64,000 nucleotides of DNA, from positions 711,300 to 775,299 of the forward strand of contig CANNBV010000003.1 in assembly GCA_947502975.1 (NCBI GenBank). The letters run 5' to 3'. The stretch comes from an uncultured Flavobacteriaceae bacterium. GTDB lineage: Bacteria; Bacteroidota; Bacteroidia; Flavobacteriales; Flavobacteriaceae. The position numbers were made by a program, and so were the translations under genes. The stretch's first letter is position 1. The number at the start of each line of letters is the position of its first letter. Under the pieces are notes generated by a model. It did not search any database, was not told the DNA's origin, and saw only the letters and a list, made by a program, of their open reading frames with translations. This document shows, one piece after another, positions 10,601 to 18,655 of the stretch.

Positions 10601-13600
10601 GTTTCCTAAATTTTGATTAAAGTTAATAGCACCATCAAACATACCGCTCATATTGATAACATTTGCAACATTCCAATTACTGATGTTTTGGTTGAAATTA
10701 GAAGCTTCTTCAAACATGGATTGCATATATTGCACATTACCGACATCCCAGGATGATATATCGCTGTTAAAATGGGTTGCAAGATGAAACATCCCAGACA
10801 TATCAGTTACATTAGAAACATTCCATAATGAAATATCGCCATTAAAAACCGTTGCTTCTAGAAACATATCTGCCATAGTCGTTACATTATCCACATTCCA
10901 TGAAGTTATATTTCCGTTGAAATTATGTGCGTAGCTAAAAGCGTCCGTAAGATTTGTAACATTGCTAAGATCCCAATTGTTAAGGTCTTGATTAAAAGCT
11001 TCACAATTACGAAATATCGCTTCCATAGTTGTAACATTAGAAACATTCCAACTATTAATACTGTAATTAAATACATCGCAACCTCTAAACATAGAAGCCA
11101 TGGATGTAACATTAGAGACGTTCCAATTAGCTATATCTTGATTAAAAACATCACAATTACGGAACATAGATTCCATAGATGTAATGTTAGAGACATCCCA
11201 GTTACCTATATTACCATTAAAGGTATTACAACCATGAAACATAGATGCTAAAGATGTTGCATGAGATAGGTTTGGTGTATCAATAGTTGCATTAGTTATA
11301 GTAAGATTTTGACATCCACGGAAAGCAGATTCCATTGAAGACCACTCTATATTACCCCATTGTTCTACGGTTAATAGCTTATTTTTATCTCCATCATTAT
11401 TAAAATAGATTCTTGGGAAGTTTCCTGTAATTTTTACAGTATGGGTTCCTGATATTGCATATCTATGACTAATATTACTAATAACTCCATAATTAATGTT
11501 ACCATCACCCCAGTCCACATCATACCTATAAGCTCCGCCTGCAGTAGGAATAGTTATGGTTTCATTAGGGTTATCTGTTTGCCATGTTGTTATAAATGGA
11601 TTAGATGTAGTTACTGTTACTTTAGACTCACAATAAGACATACGACCAAGGTCATCTATAAGAACAACATATATGGTATTCTCCCCTATATCTGCAGAGG
11701 TATAGGTTATAGCATCGGAAGTATTAAAACCTGTACCTGTATTTATACCCCCACTAAATGTTGCTGGTGCCCCAGACTCGACTACAACTTGAAGATAATA
11801 GGTTGTTCCACTACTTAAAAACACAGCATCATTATTACTAAAAGACCCTAGGTAATTATTGGGTTGATTGTATACGAAACCATCTAAAAATCCTGGTCTG
11901 TTTGTAACATCTCCTGTATTTGGTGCAACAGGTTGTTCACTTACAAAAACAAACAATAAATCATCTGCATCTGAAGTACTAAAGTTAAACTGTGGTGCAT
12001 AGTTACCATCTTCTGGTACGGTAAACGTGAATGATTCATAATATATTCCTGTTCCTTCATCGAAAACATCATCTGTAGGGCTATTTACTATTGTTTGTCC
12101 ATTAAATTCCTCTCCTATTCCACTATTACCTGGTTCTGTATCTGTTAAATACCAAGAAGCACCTTCACTAACACAAGGGCCTTCAAACCCAGTAAAAAGA
12201 TCATCAATAGTAACTATTACTTGGTCATTAAAACTTAATGCTACCGTTTTATCTCTACATAAGACTTGAGAATCTTCTAACGTAATATTAACATGAGATA
12301 TACAAGTGTCTTTATTACCTGCTGCATCATAAACAGTTAATGTTATTTGATTCGCTCCTGCATCGGTACAACCAAAAAAAGAGTTGTCTATGAGCATTAA
12401 AGCAATACCGACATCATCTGTGGAATTATTGTTAATAAGGTCTGGAGAAGGTGAAAAACCTGATGAATCCAGAGTAATATTTAAATCTTGACAAACCGCA
12501 CTAGGAGGTACATTATCGTATGGAAGGTCATAAGTGCCTACCGGAAAAGGTACTGGAGCTGTTGCATTTGTTAGCGGGTTACCAAATAAAATATCTTGAC
12601 CAGGTATACGCCAGTTAGACTCTATAAAACCTCCATCTGGCCCTGTGTTATTTATACGGTATGCCCAACCCTTTGTGAAATTCCATGATGCAGTACCTCC
12701 ATTAACATTAACATCACCATAACTATCTAATAATACAGGAGACTCAACTTCATCAACAAATAATTCGATAGCAAAATAGCCTCTAAAATCATTGATTCTG
12801 CCTAAATTAAAATTGGCTGCAAACCCAAAAAACGCTTCAAAAGTATCTAGATCACTGGTTAAATAAATAAAATCTCCTGCAGTAGCAGAACCAGAGAGGT
12901 AAAATTCTTGACCATCTGAACCTCCGCCATCACCCACAATACCAATGGAAAACACACTTAAATCTGGAATATCTTCATAGACGTACAATTCAATCGCATT
13001 AGTAAACACAGTATTGGCAGACATAACACCAGTAATTTTTATGGGACTTGGTCCTAATGATGTCATAACGTTTACTTCCGAACCTAGATCTGCATCCACA
13101 CCAGCTTCTGGGTTTTGACTAATAATATTGCCTAAAGTAATGGTTTGGCTATAGAATTCAGTATTAGTACCTAGCATCAATCCAACATTTGTTAATGCTA
13201 CTTCTGCGTTAACTTGGGTATCTCCTGTTAGATCAGGAACACTAATCTGAGGACATTGTTTTCCTCCATCTGAAATTGTCCAAGAAGCATCGTCTATTAA
13301 ACTTTGTCTTGCATCTTCTCCTAGACAGTAAACACTGCTGCTTCCTGCATGAAATGTAACATTGGTAGGAATTTGTGTTTCTTCATCACTTAAGGTTTGC
13401 CAACCTATTAATAAGCTATCATAATTTTCCCAGGATAATGATGTACTTGATAACATTGCAGCTGCAGAATCTAAACTAGAAATATCCCAATTGCCTAAAT
13501 CTTGATTAAATGAAGATGCTGCAAAAAACTGATGCGACATATTCTCTACCGCTGAGACATCCCAATTGTCCAATGGTTGATTAAAAGTAATTGCACTACG

Positions 13601-16600
13601 AAACATTTCTGACATGGTCGTTACGTTAGATACATCCCAATCGTTCAGTGGTTGATTAAATAACAAAGCTGCATAAAAAAGTTCTTTCATGCTTGTTATT
13701 GTTGAAACATTCCAAGTATTAAAGGCAGGTGTTCCTACTAAATTTTCACAAGCAAAAAACATCCCGTTTAAAGAACTTACCTGTGATAAATTAGGTGTAT
13801 CTGTTGCTGTTACATCTAAATTTAAACAACCAAAAAAGGCATATTCCATAGACGACCAAGGGTAGCTTCCCCATTGAGAAATTTCTAAAAGCTTTTGATA
13901 ATCGCCAGTAGCATTAAAATAAATTCTTGGGAAATCGCCATAGATTTTTATTGTATGTATGTCAGGAGCGGCATAAGTATGGCTTGTATTACCCGTTATA
14001 TTATTCTGTATTGTACCATCACCCCAATCTACAGTATAATTATATCCAGATCCTGTTGTTGGAATAGTTATAATCTCATAAGGAGTGGTAGTTCTCCATT
14101 TTGTAATAAATGCATCCGAACAATTACTTCCAGCATCTGTAATGGTCCAATTTAATCCAGATGGATCGGTTAATATATCTCTTGCGCTTTCTCCAATACA
14201 ATATTGACTGTTTCCACCATTAAGAACAAGGTTTGAAGGGATTTGAGTTTCACCTGGATCTAAAGTACTCCAACCTATTAATAAGTTGTCATAATTTTGT
14301 TGAGACAATTTAGCACCAATAAACATTTCTTCAGCGCTTGTTACATTAGAAATATCCCATGCTCCTATATCCTGATCAAAAGCATATGCATTTTTAAACA
14401 TGTGGAATGTACTTCTTAAGTTAGACACATCCCAATTGCTAATATCCTGATTGAACTCATGTGCATTGACAAACATATAACCAGCTTGTCCTAAGTTACT
14501 CACATCCCAACTGGAAATGTCCTGATTGAATTTTAGACACTCACCAAAGGCTACCCACATATCGGTAACATTGGATACATTCCAGTTGCTTAAATCTTGG
14601 TTGAATTTATAAGCCTTATAGAATAACCATCTCATATTTTCTATGGTAGACACATCCCAGTTATTAAAAGCAGATGTTCCTACAAGATTGTGACAGTTTC
14701 TAAACATACTATCAAAATTCGTTACATTGGAGAAATCGGGTACATCTGTGGCCGTTACATCTAGGTTTGAGCAGCCTACAAATGCATATTTCATTGATGT
14801 CCAAGAATTCGTTCCCCATTGTGCTACGCTGCGAATCTTATCTCTATCTTCGGATCCATTAAAGTAAATTCTAGGGAAATCACCAATAATGATGACTTCA
14901 TAAATGCCTGGTGTAAAATATTCATGGCTAGCATTTCCTGTAAACCCTTGTTCTTCTATGCCATCTCCCCAAATTACCGTATAATTATAATTATCGCCTG
15001 TAGTAGGAATGGTAATGGTTTCATTAGGTGTTGTGGTTTCCCAGGTGGTAATAAAATAAGTGCTAGGATCAACAATACATGGCCCCGGATCATTAACATG
15101 TATAACCAAGCTAACATCTGGAAAATTCTCATTTAACTTATCTAAAAGGGTGGTTTGTGTTGTGCCTTTGTCCACACAACTAAATGTAGTATATATAGGA
15201 GGCAACGAATAATTAGCCGCAATTTCTTCTAATGTATAGCATTGATTTGCTTGTGCATTAAACACCAAATCATCCATTGATAAATATCCTAATCCTTCAT
15301 TGTTCAATAGAACCGTTGCATCATTTACAGTTACATTGGTAGGAATAGCGTCATCTATAGCCACACTTATGTTTAAGGTTGGGAATGTTGTATTATTTGT
15401 GGGTGTTATTTCGTATGTATAACTTCCAAGACTATTACAAGTGTATGTAATGCCGCCTGCTGGCCAATTATAGTCGGAACGAATCTCAGCATCTGTTAAA
15501 CACCCTGTATAAGTTATACTGCTAATAATATCGTTAATCGTTAAAACGGTATCTCCACTAGTAGCGTTTACAGAAAGATTAATAGTTTCGTTATATTCAA
15601 TAACTGGAATGTCTGTATCAATAATGTTTAAGGTAATTGGAAATTGAGGAGATTCATTTCCGAATTCATCCACTACTGTGGTAGGATAAGACATCGTACT
15701 ACCTACGTCTGCACAGGTAAAAGAACTACCAATCACCGAAGAGTTTAAACTTAATGTACCATTTGCGCAAGGTGCATCAATAAAATAGGTTAAAACTTCA
15801 CTAAAATAAGCTTCATCTAACGTTATTGAGCCATTATCTGGAATTTCTATATCATATATAGCTTCAGCTGGCGAGTTTACATTTTCATTTATTATTGGTG
15901 CTTCTTGGTCTATAATAGTTAAATCAAAAGTTGCTCCATGGATTTTTCCTGCTGTATCATAAACCCATACAACAAGGGTTTGTGTTCCTAAATCAGTACA
16001 ATCAAAAGTTCGTGAGCTTAAATATTCTCTAACACCTTCTGAATTATCTAATGGAAATACAATTCTATCTATTGCACAATCATCGTAAGAACCATTATCT
16101 GCATCTGTGGCAAGAACAGTAACTTCGCCATTAGCACCTAAAGTTACCGTAAGATCTTGTAATACTGCTGTTGGGAATTCGTTATCAGCAAGGTTAGAAG
16201 TAATTGAGAAATGAGTATCATCATACCATTCTCTCTGGTTGGTATAAGCATTTATATCTCTAAAAACCCAAACTTGATAATCCCCAACAGGTAAGTTTTC
16301 GTAAATTCCATTATTAGAATATCTCTGCCAACCCGGATCGTCTGACCTATATAAAACATATCTTATCTCTATATACTCTGGATTACACCCACCATCATTA
16401 GCTAAAAACACATCTACTCTTCCTTGTTCACTACAATCTGTAGCTTCGAATACATTTACACCAGATATTTCTGGAGTACAATCTGTTCTATTAACAAAAC
16501 GATATTTTATTTCTCCATTTCTATTATTTACATTTGAAACTCTAATAGAGGTGTTATAATCATAATAATCGTTTCTAATATACGACCCTCCTCCTCCTGC

Positions 16601-17422
16601 GGCCCCAGCCTCACCACCATGATCACCGCCAGAATAACCGCCGCCTCCGCCGCCGCCTGGGTTTCCGTAACTTCCGTAATCATCAAAACCAGCACCTCCG
16701 CCACCAAATCCCCAACCACCTACATTATCTGCCCATGCATCATGATCATTTTCTAAAATACCACCTATACCCCCATACCAAATTCCTCGTTGACCACCAT
16801 GAGTATAATTTAAACCATCATCGTCTCTTGCAGAATCAAAAGCGCCTCCGCCTCCGCCTCCATAAGAATAAAAATTGCCAGAAATGGTTTCACCTCCATT
16901 CCCATCAGAGCCTCCAGGATTTGCGTTTTCTGTTAAAGATGCATCCTTACCCCATCTCTCAATACAACCAACCAAACTTTCATTTGCATAAGAGCCACCA
17001 CCGCCACCAGCAACTGATAAAATAGAGTTATCTCCTCCTAAAACAACTATTGCAGAACCACCACCGCCTCCACCAGCACCATTTGTTCCACTTCCTGCTC
17101 CAGCTTGTCCTACATAAAAACGTAATGTTTCACCCTCTGAAATTTCGCCTATACCATTACCAATATTCCATGTTGCATTAATAATGGCACCGTTCCCTCC
17201 AGCAATACGATCGCAAGCAGTACCTCTTGCATTACCTCCATCTGCTCCAATTATTTCAAACTCTATATGTGTATAGTTAGTAGTAGGAATTGTAAAATCT
17301 TCATAATTACCTGTATAATTTATAGTATGCCAACTACCATCACCATTAAGCGCATTTTGTGCTAATAATACATTTGCACCAATAGTTATAAAAAAAATTA
17401 AGGTGAATATTCTTTTTAACAT
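7646..17422 (-). CDS. Giant BspA/DUF285-repeat surface protein with Gly-rich, PASTA-like and dockerin-like modules
   Basis: A secreted 3258-residue adhesin-like protein with a signal peptide at 1-22 (...LLAQ). Modules in order: a glycine-rich domain (about 45-310, many GGGGGG runs) like the Gly_rich family that includes the extracellular region of ALK/LTK; HYR/Ig-like beta repeats (about 405-780); two PKD + DUF285 blocks (about 785-1388); a PASTA-like unit (about 1388-1455, starting VPDLTG); more beta domains with Cys pairs (1455-1930); three further PKD + DUF285 blocks (about 1936-2957); and a C-terminal module (about 2958-3258) with two dockerin/EF-like loops (DADGNG, DLDMDGN). That C-terminal module recurs in flavobacterial surface proteins. 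I see no canonical type IX type-A or type-B sorting domain at the extreme C-terminus. Adhesion or polymer binding is inferred from family. The gene has its own promoter element at 17475 and terminator at 7556. Confidence 0.92.
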   Translation of the reverse strand: MLKRIFTLIFFITIGANVLLAQNALNGDGSWHTINYTGNYEDFTIPTTNYTHIEFEIIGADGGNARGTACDRIAGGNGAIINATWNIGNGIGEISEGETLRFYVGQAGAGSGTNGAGGGGGGSAIVVLGGDNSILSVAGGGGGSYANESLVGCIERWGKDASLTENANPGGSDGNGGETISGNFYSYGGGGGGAFDSARDDDGLNYTHGGQRGIWYGGIGGILENDHDAWADNVGGWGFGGGGAGFDDYGSYGNPGGGGGGGYSGGDHGGEAGAAGGGGSYIRNDYYDYNTSIRVSNVNNRNGEIKYRFVNRTDCTPEISGVNVFEATDCSEQGRVDVFLANDGGCNPEYIEIRYVLYRSDDPGWQRYSNNGIYENLPVGDYQVWVFRDINAYTNQREWYDDTHFSITSNLADNEFPTAVLQDLTVTLGANGEVTVLATDADNGSYDDCAIDRIVFPLDNSEGVREYLSSRTFDCTDLGTQTLVVWVYDTAGKIHGATFDLTIIDQEAPIINENVNSPAEAIYDIEIPDNGSITLDEAYFSEVLTYFIDAPCANGTLSLNSSVIGSSFTCADVGSTMSYPTTVVDEFGNESPQFPITLNIIDTDIPVIEYNETINLSVNATSGDTVLTINDIISSITYTGCLTDAEIRSDYNWPAGGITYTCNSLGSYTYEITPTNNTTFPTLNISVAIDDAIPTNVTVNDATVLLNNEGLGYLSMDDLVFNAQANQCYTLEEIAANYSLPPIYTTFSCVDKGTTQTTLLDKLNENFPDVSLVIHVNDPGPCIVDPSTYFITTWETTTPNETITIPTTGDNYNYTVIWGDGIEEQGFTGNASHEYFTPGIYEVIIIGDFPRIYFNGSEDRDKIRSVAQWGTNSWTSMKYAFVGCSNLDVTATDVPDFSNVTNFDSMFRNCHNLVGTSAFNNWDVSTIENMRWLFYKAYKFNQDLSNWNVSNVTDMWVAFGECLKFNQDISSWDVSNLGQAGYMFVNAHEFNQDISNWDVSNLRSTFHMFKNAYAFDQDIGAWDISNVTSAEEMFIGAKLSQQNYDNLLIGWSTLDPGETQIPSNLVLNGGNSQYCIGESARDILTDPSGLNWTITDAGSNCSDAFITKWRTTTPYEIITIPTTGSGYNYTVDWGDGTIQNNITGNTSHTYAAPDIHTIKIYGDFPRIYFNATGDYQKLLEISQWGSYPWSSMEYAFFGCLNLDVTATDTPNLSQVSSLNGMFFACENLVGTPAFNTWNVSTITSMKELFYAALLFNQPLNDWDVSNVTTMSEMFRSAITFNQPLDNWDVSAVENMSHQFFAASSFNQDLGNWDISSLDSAAAMLSSTSLSWENYDSLLIGWQTLSDEETQIPTNVTFHAGSSSVYCLGEDARQSLIDDASWTISDGGKQCPQISVPDLTGDTQVNAEVALTNVGLMLGTNTEFYSQTITLGNIISQNPEAGVDADLGSEVNVMTSLGPSPIKITGVMSANTVFTNAIELYVYEDIPDLSVFSIGIVGDGGGSDGQEFYLSGSATAGDFIYLTSDLDTFEAFFGFAANFNLGRINDFRGYFAIELFVDEVESPVLLDSYGDVNVNGGTASWNFTKGWAYRINNTGPDGGFIESNWRIPGQDILFGNPLTNATAPVPFPVGTYDLPYDNVPPSAVCQDLNITLDSSGFSPSPDLINNNSTDDVGIALMLIDNSFFGCTDAGANQITLTVYDAAGNKDTCISHVNITLEDSQVLCRDKTVALSFNDQVIVTIDDLFTGFEGPCVSEGASWYLTDTEPGNSGIGEEFNGQTIVNSPTDDVFDEGTGIYYESFTFTVPEDGNYAPQFNFSTSDADDLLFVFVSEQPVAPNTGDVTNRPGFLDGFVYNQPNNYLGSFSNNDAVFLSSGTTYYLQVVVESGAPATFSGGINTGTGFNTSDAITYTSADIGENTIYVVLIDDLGRMSYCESKVTVTTSNPFITTWQTDNPNETITIPTAGGAYRYDVDWGDGNINYGVISNISHRYAISGTHTVKITGNFPRIYFNNDGDKNKLLTVEQWGNIEWSSMESAFRGCQNLTITNATIDTPNLSHATSLASMFHGCNTFNGNIGNWDVSNITSMESMFRNCDVFNQDIANWNVSNVTSMASMFRGCDVFNYSINSWNVSNVTTMEAIFRNCEAFNQDLNNWDLSNVTNLTDAFSYAHNFNGNITSWNVDNVTTMADMFLEATVFNGDISLWNVSNVTDMSGMFHLATHFNSDISSWDVGNVQYMQSMFEEASNFNQNISNWNVANVINMSGMFDGAINFNQNLGNWNVASVTDMSYMFFGAEVFNQDISAWHVGKVTNMAGIFQNAYNFDQNLGDWDISSIVDTGSNSGIRNMFKNIQLSSENYDATLIGWRFMTNLEGYNAPSNIVFDGGLSNYCIASSARTWLTNNKGWTITDRGQQCTFDNAFIMTINTENSGITDNNSINLFVSGEKVIDWGDGNVQAVSGVGTHTYTTPGIYAIKIIGDFYFNQDNNGDPTDSAKFVDIQQWGNNKWTTMNSAFSNCVNLQITATDTPDLSEINNMGAAFSGCTSLGNTDVFTNWDLSNVTNTTFMFLNSSFNGDISNWDVSKVSYMDGMFLNASNFNQDLGDWDISNLRDAYNIFKGAALSVENYDSILIGWSTDSSGMDGDNNDDIPANRYLGTISAQYCAGLDARTALINTHGWNFNDDGLDPNCSEAFDDAFIMTINTENSGITDNNSINLFVYGEKIIDWGDGNVEAANRTGTHTYTTPGIYTIKIIGDFYFDQDNDSDPTDSPKFVDIQQWGNNKWTTMNSAFSNCVNLQITATDTPDLSEINNMGGAFSGCTSLGNTGVFANWDVSNVTRMNFMFMNSSFNKDISNWDVSNVLEMDGMFRNASYFNQDLGDWDISNLRDAFNIFNGTALSVENYDAILVGWSTDSSGIDGDGIDDIPINRSLGTISAQYCAGASAREELITTHGWSFNDQGQADGCAIQVSPKVYLQGASLNPNTGEESLMRDDLRVVNYIPTMSPYGDGLIADASVFTVVGTDAIVDWVFIELRDKTNNTLVIDSQSALLQRDGDVVAVDGVSPLTFDLPADNYHVVIKHRNHLGIMSASAIALSSTATTIDFTDVDMNTYGTHAQIDVSFTGAGPMAMLGGDADGNGFVNISGTGDSGKLSTKLYSEPDNTAFSLSYTGIEGYYNEDLDMDGNVLYSAGGDFTQLQTMLYTHPGNTGFSLSFSGYTTQLPIGGTISKLLTTKEVVKTPKTITVEYIEINDKLEKVSTFITYPVKH
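8550..10180 (-). repeat. 825-bp near-identical tandem duplication inside the adhesin gene
   Basis: Two adjacent DUF285 blocks align with a constant 825-bp (275-codon) offset. For example, the segment starting at 9096 recurs at 9921, and the one at 9322 recurs at 10147. The encoded blocks both begin DDAFIMTIN or DNAFIMTIN and share long identical stretches around the WGDG and QQWGNNKW segments. The similarity is far higher than between the other blocks, which indicates a recent in-frame duplication or ongoing homogenisation. Confidence 0.85.
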
Positions 17423-17474
17423 AACTTAAAGGGGTTTTGTTATTAAACAAAATTACCTACTAAGCATATATCAA

Positions 17475-17520
17475 AAAATAAGAGGTGGCACACATATACT
17501 ACGTGCCAGTACGTATAAAA
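17475..17520 (-). promoter_or_regulatory. Regulon element B, upstream of the 3258-aa adhesin gene
   Basis: Second copy of the 46-bp element, ending 52 nt before the ATG at 17422. It keeps AAAATAAGAG (17475-17484), ATACTACGT (17496-17504) and GTAC (17509-17512), aligned without gaps to element A. The variable positions lie between these blocks, as expected of a protein-binding site rather than a recent sequence duplication. Confidence 0.8.
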
Positions 17521-17539
17521 TATAACTGCTTAAACCTAT

Positions 17540-17908
17540 TTACCCTACATCATGAAGCTTAAGTTCTGTTTTTAACTTAGAGAATATCTTTTTAGCAGAT
17601 AAATCTTTACTCATACTGTAGCTGATGGATTGAACAATACCTGCTTTTTGACCTATCTCGTCTTTAGATCCCAATATTAGAAATTTAGACCTAATACGCT
17701 TAAAAACCAATGCCGTCTTTATGTCTGCAGCATTAAGCCCTGGCAATTCTTCTTCAACAATTACTAATTGGTTACGATTTTTTATAATATGCCTTAAAGC
17801 TTCAAAGCCATCGAAAAAAATATGAATATCTGTAAAGCCGTTTTTAAAAAAGAATATTTTTAATTGCTCTACATATTCTTTATCACTGTGGGCTAATACT
17901 ATTTGCAT
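17540..17908 (-). CDS. Stand-alone degenerate receiver (pseudo-receiver) domain protein
   Basis: This 122-residue protein has the length and hydrophobic pattern of a single CheY-like receiver and no output domain. The phosphoacceptor position, four residues before the LPG proline, is Glu52 (VEEELPG) instead of Asp. The N-terminal acidic pair that binds magnesium is replaced by His-Ser (LAHSD). A Ser in the beta4 region (LILGS) and a Lys near residue 100 are retained. It therefore probably cannot be phosphorylated, and the Glu may mimic the active state (inference). It lies downstream of the kinase/regulator operon but has its own 46-bp regulon element at 17964, so it may be an auxiliary protein that tunes the system. 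Assignment as a receiver rests on pattern recognition only. Confidence 0.68.
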   Translation of the reverse strand: MQIVLAHSDKEYVEQLKIFFFKNGFTDIHIFFDGFEALRHIIKNRNQLVIVEEELPGLNAADIKTALVFKRIRSKFLILGSKDEIGQKAGIVQSISYSMSKDLSAKKIFSKLKTELKLHDVG

Positions 17909-17963
17909 CCTTTGTTTCTATCATAATTCAAAAAATGCAATGTATATTGAAAAGTTAATGTGT

Positions 17964-18009
17964 ACCATAAGAACTAATACGTAATTATTACGTATTGGTA
18001 CTTAGTCTA
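17964..18009 (-). promoter_or_regulatory. Regulon element D, upstream of the pseudo-receiver gene
   Basis: The most diverged of four ungapped copies (27/46 identical to A), ending 55 nt before the ATG at 17908 and overlapping the stop codon of the regulator gene. It contains two TACGTA sites (17978-17983 and 17989-17994) within a perfect 10-bp inverted repeat (AATACGTAAT-T-ATTACGTATT), then GGTACTTA. TAC steps recur at 11- and 10-bp spacing, on one face of the helix. Confidence 0.72.
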
Positions 18010-18654
18010 TTGGGATAATATAACAGTTCTATTTACCAAAGCCCAATTTGTAAGTACGTTATTCCCTTTTTTAAGCCCTAGTTTTTCAATAATATTACTG
18101 CGATGTTTTTCAATAGTTCGAATTGATAAAGATAGGGATTCAGCTATATCTTGATTTGAAATTTCCTGAGCAATAAGTTTTAATATTTTTGTTTCTGAAA
18201 GCGTTAATAAATTTAAACGTTTTAGTTCGTCTGTTGCTAAGTTTAAAGGTTTATCATCTATGGATTTACTATAATAAATATTGCCCTTTAAAACCTCTTC
18301 AATGCAATGATCTATTTCAAAAAAACCATCTTCTTTTAAAAGGTAACCATCTATTTGAAATGTTTTAGCCTGAACAATGTAATAGGCTTCTTTATGAAAT
18401 GATAAGATAATGAATTTGGTTTTAGATCCTTTTTCTCTTGCCATTTTAATGACTTCAAACCCTAAGAGAAGTGGCATATCTATATCTAGTAATGCAATAT
18501 CGGGATGCAACTTTAATATAAGCTCCAATGCTTGTATGCCATTATTAGCCTGTGCAATGACATTGTAGCCATTAGATATTAACTCATCATTCAAGCCTTT
18601 TAAAAGCATTGGATGGTCATCTGCAATAACTAAAGTAATGTCTTTTTTATTCAT
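18007..18654 (-). CDS. NarL/LuxR-family response regulator
   Basis: A 215-residue two-component response regulator. The receiver domain spans about 5-125, with the acidic pair Asp12-Asp13, phosphoacceptor Asp57 (LLDIDMP) and a conserved Lys near 108. The LuxR-type helix-turn-helix spans about 148-205 (LTLSETKILKLIA, then NQDIAESLSLSIRTIEKHRSNI). The start lies 1 nt beyond the stop of the preceding histidine kinase, so it is the last gene of a four-gene operon. Regulators of this family bind DNA as dimers near promoters. The 46-bp element before this operon, the pseudo-receiver gene and both adhesin genes is its likely target (inference). Confidence 0.93.
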   Translation of the reverse strand: MNKKDITLVIADDHPMLLKGLNDELISNGYNVIAQANNGIQALELILKLHPDIALLDIDMPLLLGFEVIKMAREKGSKTKFIILSFHKEAYYIVQAKTFQIDGYLLKEDGFFEIDHCIEEVLKGNIYYSKSIDDKPLNLATDELKRLNLLTLSETKILKLIAQEISNQDIAESLSLSIRTIEKHRSNIIEKLGLKKGNNVLTNWALVNRTVILSQ

Positions 18655-18655
18655 G

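Noticed and set aside
16735..17025. Plus-strand ORF rich in His (96 aa) opposite the adhesin gene
   Set aside because: It is the antisense shadow of the glycine codons in the Gly-rich domain; composition bias explains the open frame.
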